From Amycolatopsis sp. cg9 (GTDB lineage Bacteria; Actinomycetota; Actinomycetes; Mycobacteriales; Pseudonocardiaceae): a DNA stretch of 64,000 nt. The stretch spans positions 9,408,501 to 9,472,500 of the forward strand of contig NZ_CP166850.1 in assembly GCF_041346945.1 (NCBI RefSeq), read 5' to 3'. This document shows, piece after piece, positions 45,101-52,174 of this stretch. A program made the position numbers and the translations under genes. The notes under the pieces were generated by a model. The model saw only the letters and a list, made by a program, of their open reading frames with translations. It ran no database searches and had not been told where the DNA came from. Position 1 is the stretch's first letter, and each line of letters starts with the position of its first letter.

Positions 45101-45416
45101 TTCGCAGGCGACGCGATACATCACGGTCAGCGTCGCGAAGTCCGCGCTGGGGACGCCGGGCCCGGGCTGGACGTTCGCGGTGGTGCTCACCGGCCAGGAC
45201 GGCAACTCCCCGGACCAGGCGCGGCCGTTCACGCCGACGGCCGGGCAGTACACGTTCGGCCTGTGCGCGGCGGGCGGCACGGCCCCGGTGTGCGCGGCGG
45301 ACCCGGCCACGGCACCGAAGGCGTTCGACGTGCTCACGCCGGCCGGGGTCGAGCAGGCGGTGGAGCTGGACCCGACCCGCGGTCCGGTCCAGGTGCGCGG
45401 GGTGCCGGTGGGCTGA
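42150..45416 (+). CDS. Secreted GH15 glucodextranase-like enzyme
   Basis: A 1,088-residue exported enzyme predicted to release glucose from alpha-1,6 or alpha-1,4 glucans. Signal peptide ends near AAAAAP (residue about 27). The N-terminal beta-sandwich (about 30-290; HFGLARKDCLGTARNSASKAWF), the (alpha/alpha)6 catalytic domain (about 310-705; acid Glu433 in QLDESAYP, base likely Glu693 in LIPEQIWEN), an Ig-like domain (about 770-850) and a C-terminal beta-sandwich surface-binding domain (about 855-1080) follow the order of Arthrobacter glucodextranase. Convergent gene follows after a hairpin. Confidence 0.88.
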   Translation: MTRSTWSVVLCAVLAAPLLSVPAAAAAPAPGPGAVSHFGLARKDCLGTARNSASKAWFTVAGGVLSDVYAPVIDNTNVESLQFAVTDGRSFTDLQARDMTYTVRTSAGGMACEVTSTARSGKYRLVTEYLADPARTGVLIRTRLEPLRGAGGDLQVYVRYDASINGNGGGGPANGGGDTATVDAATSALVSADANTVSSAPARDYGTPLAAALRADRRFLATSSGFAGTAGDGLAQLDRDHRLTDTTPSAVNGNVVQTARLDLQPRRPAVLALGFGADARAAVGTAGASLRTPFDQSLRRYAREWRDYDNGLIPVRGKDSDAYFQSVNVLKASEDKTFPGAVVASLGSPWGQAVSAGDAPGGKPVYFGSYREIFARDLYESFSGLLAAGDRETARASVRWLFTRQQQPDGRFPRNSMLNGKKAPDSGGDQLDESAYPILMALQAGLDRDRTLYTDHIRAAADFVVAHGPAFGSERWEEQGGYSPSTIAAEIAGLVAAGVIADRNGDPARANVYRAAADHFQRGIKGWTVTSNGPYGGRYFLRLTKNGDPDSEWIYNLGNGSVDADQRAVVDAGFLELPRLGVLPANDPDVAASLAVVDRVIKKDTPAGPGWYRYGTSAAGSEDGYGDCYEPDPTNCGPTGAPWPSTNTGSGHLWPVLAGERGEHAVQTGDRAGAAALLRAMRAQTGGTGLIPEQIWENPALPASPYGADPRTASIGFTPGRSVGSVAPLSWAQSQSVRLARALDDGRLPEQPAEVRARYVSHAPPAALAVTLDAPASVSAATAEVTGTAPAGSRVDLAVSATDAGTTTVLSTRASAAGTFRATVPTPLGANVVTAAATGAGTGYAQKTISSDFVTGTVLLDTTDPDGDDNGPGTFTYPTAGDFHAGAFDLQRFQVIDSGPNLVFRAQLRDLSPTFGSPLGAQLLTIYAHDPAATATSTAPPFPSRAYTIAAQDAWSRRIEVQGFAEPALVDASGASLASPSVQASQATRYITVSVAKSALGTPGPGWTFAVVLTGQDGNSPDQARPFTPTAGQYTFGLCAAGGTAPVCAADPATAPKAFDVLTPAGVEQAVELDPTRGPVQVRGVPVG

Positions 45417-45462
45417 CGGGTTTCGCCTGGTCGGTCCACTGTGGACCAGCGCGGTTCCGGTG

Positions 45463-45513
45463 CCGTGAACGACTCTTTCACCGCGTCGGACGTGGTGAAA
45501 GAGTCGTTCACGG
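45463..45513. repeat. Intergenic hairpin element, family A, copy 3
   Basis: Exact 20-bp arms at 45463-45482 and 45494-45513 (core GTGAACGACTCTTTCACC) with an 11-base loop, between convergent genes. A separate palindrome GGTCCAC-T-GTGGACC sits just before it at 45433-45447. Confidence 0.9.
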
Positions 45514-45529
45514 CGTTCGGCGAGCCGGG

Positions 45530-45823
45530 TCAGTGGTCGCGGCCGTGGCGCCCGTGGTCGTCGCCCGGCTCCGCGGTGCGGCCGCCGTGGTCGTCACCCA
45601 GGTCGTGCGTGCGGGACGGGTAGCTGCTCGAGGTGGTGCGGCCACCGTGGTCGTCGCCCGAGTCGTGCGTGCTGCTCGGCCGGGAGTCCGTGGTCGTCGC
45701 CGAGCTCGAGGGGGTGCTGGTCGGGGGGCGCCCGTCGTCGGCGCCGGACTGGGCCAGGGCCGCCGTCGTGCCGCCCACCGCGAGCGCGGCACCGGCCGCG
45801 GCGATCACCAGGATCTTGCGCAT
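45530..45823 (-). CDS. Small secreted Asp/His-rich repeat protein
   Basis: A 97-residue exported protein: signal peptide about residues 1-24 (ILVIAAAGAALAVGG), then a low-complexity mature part with three imperfect repeats, DSGDDHGGRT, DLGDDHGGRT and EPGDDHGRHG. The Asp/His clusters could bind metal ions. GGAAGGAA precedes ATG 45823. It lies just downstream of the histidine kinase gene on the same strand, and a pair of 7-bp direct repeats like those at the response regulator promoter lies in front of it, so it is a likely target of that system. No family recognised. Confidence 0.68.
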   Translation of the reverse strand: MRKILVIAAAGAALAVGGTTAALAQSGADDGRPPTSTPSSSATTTDSRPSSTHDSGDDHGGRTTSSSYPSRTHDLGDDHGGRTAEPGDDHGRHGRDH

Positions 45824-45893
45824 GTGCGTTCCTTCCGTTGTCCGTCAACGAAAAGAGCTTCACGCACCGGACGCTAGCGGCGCGCTGCCCGCA

Positions 45894-45911
45894 CCTTAAG
45901 GCATCCCTAAC
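45894..45911 (-). promoter_or_regulatory. Direct-repeat candidate site for the adjacent response regulator
   Basis: CCTTAAG (45894-45900) and CCCTAAC (45905-45911) are 7-bp direct repeats with 11-bp period, the layout bound by OmpR-type regulators. They overlap the 3' end of the kinase gene, upstream of the Asp/His-rich protein gene. Confidence 0.42.
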
Positions 45912-47218
45912 GCCGCGCCGAGCTCCAGCGCGATCCGGGCGCCGTGCGGCCGCGCGCGGGTCACCGTGAACGTCCCGCCGGACGCCCGCGCCGTCTGGCG
46001 GGCGATGTCGAGCCCGAGCCCGGTCGAGCCGGCGCCGCTCGCGCCGCGCGGGACGTCGTCGAAGCCCGGCCCCTCGTCCGAGACCTCCAGGGAGGCGCCC
46101 GCCGGCGTCGCCGAGAGCCGGATCGCGTAGGCCGTTCCCTCGGGGGTGTGCGCGAAGACGTTGCCCAGCAACGCGTCCAGGCACGCCGCCAGCTCGGTCT
46201 CCCCGACCGCGACCGGCAGCGGACCCGGGTCGATCGCCACCGTCACCACGCGGTCCTGGTCCTGGGCCAGCACCGCCCAGAAGTCCGCCCGTTCGCGGAC
46301 GACCAGGGCCGCGTCGCACGCCCCCGGCGCCGCGTCCCGCGCCCGCGCCTGGTCGATGAGCGCGGTGACCTGGCGCTCCAGGCTTTCGGCGTGGCCGGTG
46401 ATCCGGTCCGCTTCCTCGGGGTCGCGCAGCGCCTCGGCGTCCAGCCGCAGCACGGTCAACGGCGTCCGCAGGCGGTGCGAGATGTCGGCCACGGCTTCGC
46501 GTTCCTGCCGGACCAGGTCGCGGATCCGGGCGGCCAGGAGGTTCACCGCGGCGGCGACCGACCGCACCTCCCCCGGGCCGCCGGGCCGCGCGCGGGCGTC
46601 GAGGTCACCGTCGGCGAGCCGGCGCGAAACCGCCGCGAGCTCGTGGACCGGCCGCACGATCGAGCGCGCCAGCCGGTCGGCGACGAACACCCCCAGGGCC
46701 AGCAGCAGCACCCCGATCCCGGCCAGGACCAGCCAGGCCGCGCCCAGCCCGCGGGTCAGCTCCGCCCGGTCGACGAAGGCCCGCACGACGGCGGTCCCCC
46801 GCGGCAGCCCTTGGACGGCGACCAGGATTTCCCGGCCGTCGTCGCCCTCGACGGTCAGGCTGCTGCCCTGGGCCGCGGCCAGCGTGACCCCGGGGGTGCG
46901 CGGGCCGGGCGCGCCCAGCACGGTGCCGTCCGGCAGGAACACGGTGACCGGATGTCCGGCACATTCTTTCGGGGGTTCCGGGTGGCGGAGCCCCCGGCCC
47001 CGGTCGTCGCAAGCCGTGTTGAGCTGGTCGACCGCCGGCCGCAGCGCCGCGGTCCCCGCCGTCGCCACCAGGGACGTGAGGGACTGGGCCTTCGCCGTGG
47101 CGGCGGTGACCGCGCGGTCCGCGGTGACCGACTTCAGCAAGATCGCCAGCGGCACCAGGAACGCCACCAGCACCAGGCTCATCGCGGCGGCGACGAGGAC
47201 GGCGAGCCGCTTCCTCAC
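45896..47218 (-). CDS. Two-component sensor histidine kinase
   Basis: A 440-residue membrane kinase. Transmembrane helices at about residues 7-29 and 160-185 bracket an extracytoplasmic sensor with a Cys pair (NTACDDRG, PKECAGHP). HAMP follows (about 185-240), then HisKA with the phospho-His in VADISHRLRTPLTVLRLD, and HATPase_c (LLGNVFAHTPEG, SDEGPGFDD, GSTGLGLDIA). GTG at 47218 overlaps the regulator stop by four bases, so kinase follows regulator in one operon. Confidence 0.92.
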   Translation of the reverse strand: MRKRLAVLVAAAMSLVLVAFLVPLAILLKSVTADRAVTAATAKAQSLTSLVATAGTAALRPAVDQLNTACDDRGRGLRHPEPPKECAGHPVTVFLPDGTVLGAPGPRTPGVTLAAAQGSSLTVEGDDGREILVAVQGLPRGTAVVRAFVDRAELTRGLGAAWLVLAGIGVLLLALGVFVADRLARSIVRPVHELAAVSRRLADGDLDARARPGGPGEVRSVAAAVNLLAARIRDLVRQEREAVADISHRLRTPLTVLRLDAEALRDPEEADRITGHAESLERQVTALIDQARARDAAPGACDAALVVRERADFWAVLAQDQDRVVTVAIDPGPLPVAVGETELAACLDALLGNVFAHTPEGTAYAIRLSATPAGASLEVSDEGPGFDDVPRGASGAGSTGLGLDIARQTARASGGTFTVTRARPHGARIALELGAALGMP

Positions 47219-47904
47219 GCGCCGGCCCCCGGCTCGGCCAGCCGGACGCCGACCCGCCGCACGGTGTGCAGGTACCGCGGTTCCTGCGCCGTCTCGCCGA
47301 GCTTGCGCCGCAGCCACGACAGGTGGACGTCGACGGTCTTGTCGGCGCCGGCGTAGGGCAGCTTCCAGACGTCGGTGAGCAGCTCGCGCTTGCTCACCAC
47401 GGTCCCCGCCCGGCTCGCGAGGTAGTGCAGGAGGTCGAACTCGCGCGGGGTGAGGTCGAGCGGCTCGCCCTCGAGGGACGCCTGCCGGGTGCGCGCGTCC
47501 ACGCTCAAGCCGCCGACCACGACCGGCGCCGACACCTCCTCCGGCTCGCTGCGCCGCAGCACCGCGCGGATCCGGGCGTCGAGCTGGGCGCCGCCGAAGG
47601 GCTTGACCACGTAGTCGTCGGCGCCTGCGTCGAGCAGCCGGACGATCTCGTCCTCGGCGCCGCGGGCGGTGACCACGATGATCGGCACGGCACTGACCGC
47701 CCGGACCATCCGCAGCACCTCGCGGCCGTCGAGGTCGGGCAGGCCCAGGTCGAGCAGGACGACGTCGGGCCGGTCGGTGACGGCGGCCTGGAGCCCGGCC
47801 ATCGCGGTCGGCGCGGACGTCACCGCGTGCCCGCGCTCGGTCAGCGCGCGCAGCACGGCCGTGCGGATGGTCGGATCGTCCTCGACGAGCAGCACGGTCG
47901 CCAT
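47215..47904 (-). CDS. OmpR-family response regulator
   Basis: A 229-residue regulator. Receiver domain residues 1-115 with acidic pair in LVEDDPT, phospho-Asp in LLDLGLPDLDG and Lys in YVVKPFGG. Winged-helix domain about 130-225 (LDLTPREFDLLHYLAS, DKTVDVHLSWLRRKLGE). ATG 47904 fits the family N terminus MATVLLVEDD better than the frame start at 47922. Its promoter region holds three 10-bp-spaced repeats also resembling the site at 45894-45911. Confidence 0.93.
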   Translation of the reverse strand: MATVLLVEDDPTIRTAVLRALTERGHAVTSAPTAMAGLQAAVTDRPDVVLLDLGLPDLDGREVLRMVRAVSAVPIIVVTARGAEDEIVRLLDAGADDYVVKPFGGAQLDARIRAVLRRSEPEEVSAPVVVGGLSVDARTRQASLEGEPLDLTPREFDLLHYLASRAGTVVSKRELLTDVWKLPYAGADKTVDVHLSWLRRKLGETAQEPRYLHTVRRVGVRLAEPGAGA

Positions 47905-47953
47905 GTTCGGGAGGCTACACACGCGAAGCCGCTTCGCCGGGCTCCGGACGAAC

Positions 47954-47981
47954 GCTAACGTCGGCTTAGCCGCGCTTTAAC
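47954..47981. promoter_or_regulatory. Triple direct repeat between the response regulator and a divergent exported-protein gene
   Basis: GCTAAC (47954), GCTTAGC (47964) and GCTTTAAC (47974) repeat with a 10-bp period. The site lies between the divergent starts at 47904 and 48006 and could let the regulator control both. Confidence 0.42.
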
Positions 47982-48005
47982 CCGCCCGGATGGCACAGTG
48001 GACGG

Positions 48006-48470
48006 ATGAAGCGGCGCGGGGTGCTGATGGCGGCGGGCTGGCTGCTGGCCGCCGCCGCGACCGCGGGCGTCGGCACGGTGGCCCTCGACGTCGTCGGCGC
48101 GGGCATCCTCGGCCCGCAGAACCAGCCACTCTCGGCCGACGACGTGGCCCGCGCCCTGGAAACGCTGCCCGCGAGCACCTCCGCACCGGTCCCGCCGGCC
48201 ACGACGCCGCCGCCGAGCGCCCCCGAACCGCGTGGCCTGTCCGTCCCCGGCGGCAGCCTGGTCGCGAAGTGCACCGGGAACCAGGTCGAGCTGCTGTCGT
48301 GGAGCCCGGCCCCCGGCTTCCGCACCGACGACGTCGCCCGCGGCCCGGCCGCCACTGCGTCGGTGAAGTTCAAGAACGACGGAACCGAGAACGTCTCGGT
48401 CGTGACGTGCCGAGACGGAGCGCCGCACGCCGACACCGTCGCCGACGAGGGCCACCACGGCCGCGGCTAG
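48006..48470 (+). CDS. Membrane-anchored or secreted hypothetical protein
   Basis: A 154-residue protein with an N-terminal hydrophobic segment (about residues 7-31), a disordered Thr/Pro-rich stretch (about 55-80) and a C-terminal domain with two Cys (VAKCTGNQVELL and VSVVTCRDG) that may form a disulphide. No known family. It is divergent from the two-component operon and carries candidate regulator repeats in its promoter. Its TAG stop shares the palindrome CTAG with the stop of the convergent aldo/keto reductase. Confidence 0.7.
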   Translation: MKRRGVLMAAGWLLAAAATAGVGTVALDVVGAGILGPQNQPLSADDVARALETLPASTSAPVPPATTPPPSAPEPRGLSVPGGSLVAKCTGNQVELLSWSPAPGFRTDDVARGPAATASVKFKNDGTENVSVVTCRDGAPHADTVADEGHHGRG

Positions 48471-49483
48471 CCGGGCAGCCCGGCGTTGAGCTTCGCCAGG
48501 ATGCCGTGCGGGAACGGCAGTTCCGGTGCGCTCACCTCGGTCAGCCGGTCCAGCTGGGCCTCGGTCACGTCGAGCGTCAACGCGCCCAGCGTCTCGGCCA
48601 GCTGCTCCGGTGACCGCGCGCCGATCAGCGGGGCTGGCATCGACGGGCGGCGGGTCACCCAGTGCAGGGCCACCTGGGCCGGGGTCGCGCCCACCTCGGC
48701 CGCGACCTCGCGGACGACGTCCAGCACGGCCCAGCGGGTCTCGGGCAAGGCGCGGAAACCGGCGTCGCCCGGACCGGCCAGCCGGCCGGTGCCTTCGCCG
48801 TCGCGGGTGTACTTGCCGGTGAGGAAACCGCCGCCGATCGCGCCCCACGGCTGGACCGCGATGCCGAACTCCCGTGCCAGCGGCACGAACTCGGCCTCGA
48901 TCGCGCGCTCGATCAGGGAGTACTCCAGCTGCAGCGCCGTCACCGGCGGCCCGCCGAGCATCGCGGCCTTCGTCGCGTACCACGCCGGGACGTCGCTGAG
49001 CCCGGCCGCGCGGATCTTGCCGGCGCGCACGAGGTCGTCGAACGCCGCCACGACCTCTTCGGCCGGGGTGCAACCGTCCCAGATGTGCAGCCAGTACAGG
49101 TCGACGTGGTCGACGCCCAGCCGGCGCAGCGACGCTTCCAGCGAGGCGACCATGTTCTTGCGGCCGTTGCTGCGGCGGCGGGGGTCGGAGTGCGGCCGGC
49201 CGTCGCGGAAGCCGGGCCCGGAGTACTTGGTCGCGAGCACGACGTCGTCGCGGTCGACGTCGCGGAGGAACTCGCCGACCAGCTCCTCGCTGCGGCCGGC
49301 GCTGTAGTTGTCGGCGGTGTCGACGAAGTTGCCGCCGCGCTCGGTGTAGGCGCGGAAGACCTTGCGGGCGGTGTCGTCGTCGGCGCAGAGGGGGCCGGTG
49401 CCGAAGGTCAGCGTGCCCAGCGCCAGCGGTGAGACGCGCAGTCCGGAACGGCCCAGCGGCCGGTAGTCGTCCAGTTCGGTCAT
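48467..49483 (-). CDS. Aldo/keto reductase
   Basis: A 338-residue NADPH-dependent TIM-barrel oxidoreductase. Catalytic residues: Asp and Tyr in VDTADNYSAG, Lys in LATKYSG, His in DLYWLHIWDG; the cofactor region is near LIGARSPEQLAETLGAL. Closest in style to the YajO/Tas-like group. ATG at 49483 chosen since MTELDDYRPLGRSGL is the usual family start. Substrate unknown. Confidence 0.92.
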   Translation of the reverse strand: MTELDDYRPLGRSGLRVSPLALGTLTFGTGPLCADDDTARKVFRAYTERGGNFVDTADNYSAGRSEELVGEFLRDVDRDDVVLATKYSGPGFRDGRPHSDPRRRSNGRKNMVASLEASLRRLGVDHVDLYWLHIWDGCTPAEEVVAAFDDLVRAGKIRAAGLSDVPAWYATKAAMLGGPPVTALQLEYSLIERAIEAEFVPLAREFGIAVQPWGAIGGGFLTGKYTRDGEGTGRLAGPGDAGFRALPETRWAVLDVVREVAAEVGATPAQVALHWVTRRPSMPAPLIGARSPEQLAETLGALTLDVTEAQLDRLTEVSAPELPFPHGILAKLNAGLPG

Positions 49484-49659
49484 GACTCGATCGTGCAACC
49501 CGGAGCGCGGACCGGGTCAACCCGATCGAGGGCATTCGCGGGCAACTTCGGGGAGTCATCCAGGCATATCCCCGGCTAGCACCGGATGAACGTCCGGGGT
49601 GCGCTAGCCTGGCCGGATCACGGGCGCCGGCCCGATCCCCGTCTCGAGGAGTCGAATTC

Positions 49660-50181
49660 GTGCAACCGAACCTGGGGCCAGGTGAAGACTTCCAGCTGCT
49701 GCTCGAACGGCAGGTCCGGGAAATGCAGTCGAAGGCCGCGGCGCTGAACGAAGCGATTTCCGCGGCCGGGGCCACGGTCCGCACCCGCGACGGCGCGGTC
49801 ACCGTGACGCTCGCCCCGAACGGCGCCCTGACGAACCTCGAGCTCGGGCACCGCGCGTGCGAACTGGGTCCGGCGCGGCTGACCAAGGCGATCATGGGCG
49901 CGGTGCGCGACGCGCAGCGCCAGACCGCCCGCGCCGTCGCCGACTCCTTCGCGACCATCAACGGCGACGGCGAGTCGACCGAAATGGTCCGGTCCTTCCT
50001 GCCGCCGGACCCGCCGCCGGACGGCGACTTCGCGGCCCCGGAGAACGCCGAGCCCGAGCGCACCCCGCCGCCGGCCCCGCCCGCGCCGCCGCGCCCGTCC
50101 GGGCCGCCCGCGCCGCCGGCCGCCCCGCGTCGCCGTCCCCCGGCCGACGACCACTTCGACGACGAATCGAACCCCTGGTGA
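49660..50181 (+). CDS. YbaB/EbfC-family protein of a type VII secretion cassette
   Basis: A 173-residue protein. Residues about 10-105 resemble YbaB/EbfC nucleoid-associated proteins (MQSKAAALNEAISAAGATV, VTVTLAPNGALTNLEL, LTKAIMGAVRDAQRQTA); the rest is a Pro-rich acidic tail (about 118-173). Such YbaB-like proteins are often encoded just ahead of ESX substrates in actinobacteria and may be chaperone-like. GTG 49660 has GAGGAG upstream. Its stop overlaps the next gene by four bases. Confidence 0.82.
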   Translation: MQPNLGPGEDFQLLLERQVREMQSKAAALNEAISAAGATVRTRDGAVTVTLAPNGALTNLELGHRACELGPARLTKAIMGAVRDAQRQTARAVADSFATINGDGESTEMVRSFLPPDPPPDGDFAAPENAEPERTPPPAPPAPPRPSGPPAPPAAPRRRPPADDHFDDESNPW

Positions 50182-50492
50182 GCGGCGGCGGCTTCAAGGT
50201 CTCTTCGGAGCCCCTGGCCACCTTCGGCAAGCACCTCGACGAGCTGCAGAGCAACCTGAAGAGCACCTCGGACCTCGTCGGCGGCATGGTCTGCGACCCC
50301 GGCATGTTCGGGATCAACCCGGCGTGCCAGCTGATGGCCGCGGGCGCGAGCACCTGGACGGACAAGGCGCGCCACCAGTTCGACGCCTATTCGAAGACCA
50401 TCGGCGAGTTCGCCGACAAGGTCACCGAGGCCGCGAAGCGCTACCAGTCGGGTGAAGAGGACGCCGTGAACTCGATCGTGAGGTTCGACTAG
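50178..50492 (+). CDS. WXG100-like ESX/type VII secretion substrate or partner
   Basis: A 104-residue helical-hairpin protein of ESX size. Helix one is near [21 protein letters not shown] and helix two near [30 protein letters not shown]; a W is present but the turn is longer than in classical WXG100 proteins and contains [12 protein letters not shown]. The C-terminal YQSGEEDA resembles the YxxxD/E export signal. GTG at 50178 overlaps the YbaB-like stop. Probably pairs with the large protein encoded next. Confidence 0.78.
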   Translation: MSGGGFKVSSEPLATFGKHLDELQSNLKSTSDLVGGMVCDPGMFGINPACQLMAAGASTWTDKARHQFDAYSKTIGEFADKVTEAAKRYQSGEEDAVNSIVRFD

Positions 50493-52174
50493 TGGGCGAC
50501 GACTACCAGAGCAAGGACGTCAGCCTCCACGGCTCCGAGCTGTTCAACAGCGACAACGCGTCGTCCGGCGCGGGCTTCTTCGAGGCGGCGATCGGCCTCG
50601 ACAAGGCCGTCAAGGAAAACGACAAGGTCGCGATCGGCATCGGCTCGGCGGGCATGGCGCTGGAGACCATCGGTCTCGTGCTCGACCCGATCGGCAGCCT
50701 GCTCACGGCCGGGATCGGCTGGCTCATCGAGCACATCACGATCCTGCGCTGGCCGCTGGACATCCTGATGGGCGATCCGATCGGCATCGCGGCGGCCAGT
50801 GAAGCGCTTACCGCGGAGAAGAAGAAGCTCGAGGAGTGGTCGACGCAGCACCAGCAGGCCCTCGACACGCTGCTGAAGGAGTGGAGCGGCAACGCCGCGG
50901 ACCAGTTCAAGAAGGACATGGACGCGGTCACCGAGCAGCTGGGCTCCCTCGGCTGGTACCTCGACCAGGCCGGCAAGAACATGAAGATCGCGGGCGGCAT
51001 CGTCGGTGCCTTCCGCGGCATCCTCCGCGACCTGATCGCGATGCTCCTCGCGACGATCATCAAGGGCGCCCTGATCGCGGCGGCACTGGCCCCGGTGACG
51101 TTCGGCGCGTCGATCGCCATCTTCATCGGCACGACCATCGGCACGGTGGCCACGGCGCTGGGCAAGATCGGCGCGAAGCTGGCCCAGCTCGCCAAGAAGC
51201 TCGGCGACCTGCTCCAGGCCCTGACGAAGATGGGCAAGGCGGGCGACGACCTGGCGGGCGCCAAGCCCCCGTCGAGCAGCCTCACCCCGACGCCCACCCC
51301 GAAACCGGACACGACCCCGGCCCCGAAGCCGGACACGACCCCGGCGCCCAAGCCCGACACGACGCCGTCCTCGGCGACGCCGGAACCCAAGCCCGACACC
51401 ACCCCGGAGCCGAAGCCGGACACGACGCCCGAGCCGAAGCCCGACACCACCCCGTCCTCGGCCACGCCGGAACCCAAGCCCGACACCACCCCGGAGCCCA
51501 AGCCCGAGCCCAAGCCCGACACCACCCCGTCCTCGGCCACGCCGGAACCCAAGCCCGACACCACCCCCGAGCCCAAGCCCGAGCCGAAGCCGGAACCCGC
51601 GCCGTCCTCGTCCTCGGCCACCCCGGAACCCAAGCCCGAGCCCAAGCCCGACTCGACTCCGGAGCCCAAGCCCGACTCGACCCCGGAGCCCAAGCCCGAG
51701 CCCAAGCCCGACTCGACCCCGGAGCCCAAGCCCGAGCCGAAGCCCGAACCCGCGCCCTCGTCATCGTCGGCGACCCCGGAACCCAAGCCGGAGCCGAAGC
51801 CGGACACCACGCCCGAGCCGAAGCCGGACTCCACGCCGTCGTCGTCCACACCGGACCCGGCGCCGGCCCCGGATCCCAAGCCGCACAAGCCGTTCACCGA
51901 TCAGATGACCGACGTCATCAAGAACAAGCTGTCCCAAGTGGACGGTGTGACGCCGGAGATCATGCAGAAGTTCGACAAGATCAGCAACTTCTCCGTGCAC
52001 GAGCTCGGCAAGCTCTTCGGCAAGGAAGGCGCCGAAAAGTTCGAGTCGGCCATCAAGGTCATGACCGACCCGTGGTTCGGCAAGTCGGGCCTGGCCGGCA
52101 AGACCGTCGTCGACATGATCAAGGGCGTGCCCGCCAGCATCGGCAACGTCACCGGCGGCGGGGACGACGACTAG
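50492..52174 (+). CDS. Large type VII-associated protein with Pro/Lys repeat region
   Basis: A 560-residue protein. Residues about 1-165 are helical with a WXG100-like segment ([20 protein letters not shown], then [14 protein letters not shown]). Hydrophobic stretches at about 45-90 and 180-225 could insert into a membrane. Residues about 268-465 are tandem [18 protein letters not shown] repeats with SSATP breaks. A C-terminal domain of about 90 residues ([18 protein letters not shown] to the acidic end) matches no toxin family known to me. GTG at 50492 shares one base with the preceding stop. It looks like an exported ESX effector or wall-spanning protein; activity is unknown. Confidence 0.75.
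   Translation: MGDDYQSKDVSLHGSELFNSDNASSGAGFFEAAIGLDKAVKENDKVAIGIGSAGMALETIGLVLDPIGSLLTAGIGWLIEHITILRWPLDILMGDPIGIAAASEALTAEKKKLEEWSTQHQQALDTLLKEWSGNAADQFKKDMDAVTEQLGSLGWYLDQAGKNMKIAGGIVGAFRGILRDLIAMLLATIIKGALIAAALAPVTFGASIAIFIGTTIGTVATALGKIGAKLAQLAKKLGDLLQALTKMGKAGDDLAGAKPPSSSLTPTPTPKPDTTPAPKPDTTPAPKPDTTPSSATPEPKPDTTPEPKPDTTPEPKPDTTPSSATPEPKPDTTPEPKPEPKPDTTPSSATPEPKPDTTPEPKPEPKPEPAPSSSSATPEPKPEPKPDSTPEPKPDSTPEPKPEPKPDSTPEPKPEPKPEPAPSSSSATPEPKPEPKPDTTPEPKPDSTPSSSTPDPAPAPDPKPHKPFTDQMTDVIKNKLSQVDGVTPEIMQKFDKISNFSVHELGKLFGKEGAEKFESAIKVMTDPWFGKSGLAGKTVVDMIKGVPASIGNVTGGGDDD
51295..51885 (+). repeat. Tandem coding repeats for Pro-Lys-Pro-(Asp/Glu)
   Basis: Imperfect 24-base and shorter units of the type CCCGAGCCCAAGCCCGACAC, coding PEPKPDTT and variants, recur throughout with occasional SSATP-coding spacers. 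The tract is likely to differ in length between strains. Long frames seen on the other strand are artefacts of it. Confidence 0.88.

Noticed and set aside
50503..51897. Gly/Ser-Gly repeat frame antisense to the Pro/Lys-repeat gene
   Set aside because: Mirror image of the coding repeats; the plus strand has the coupled start and structured ends.
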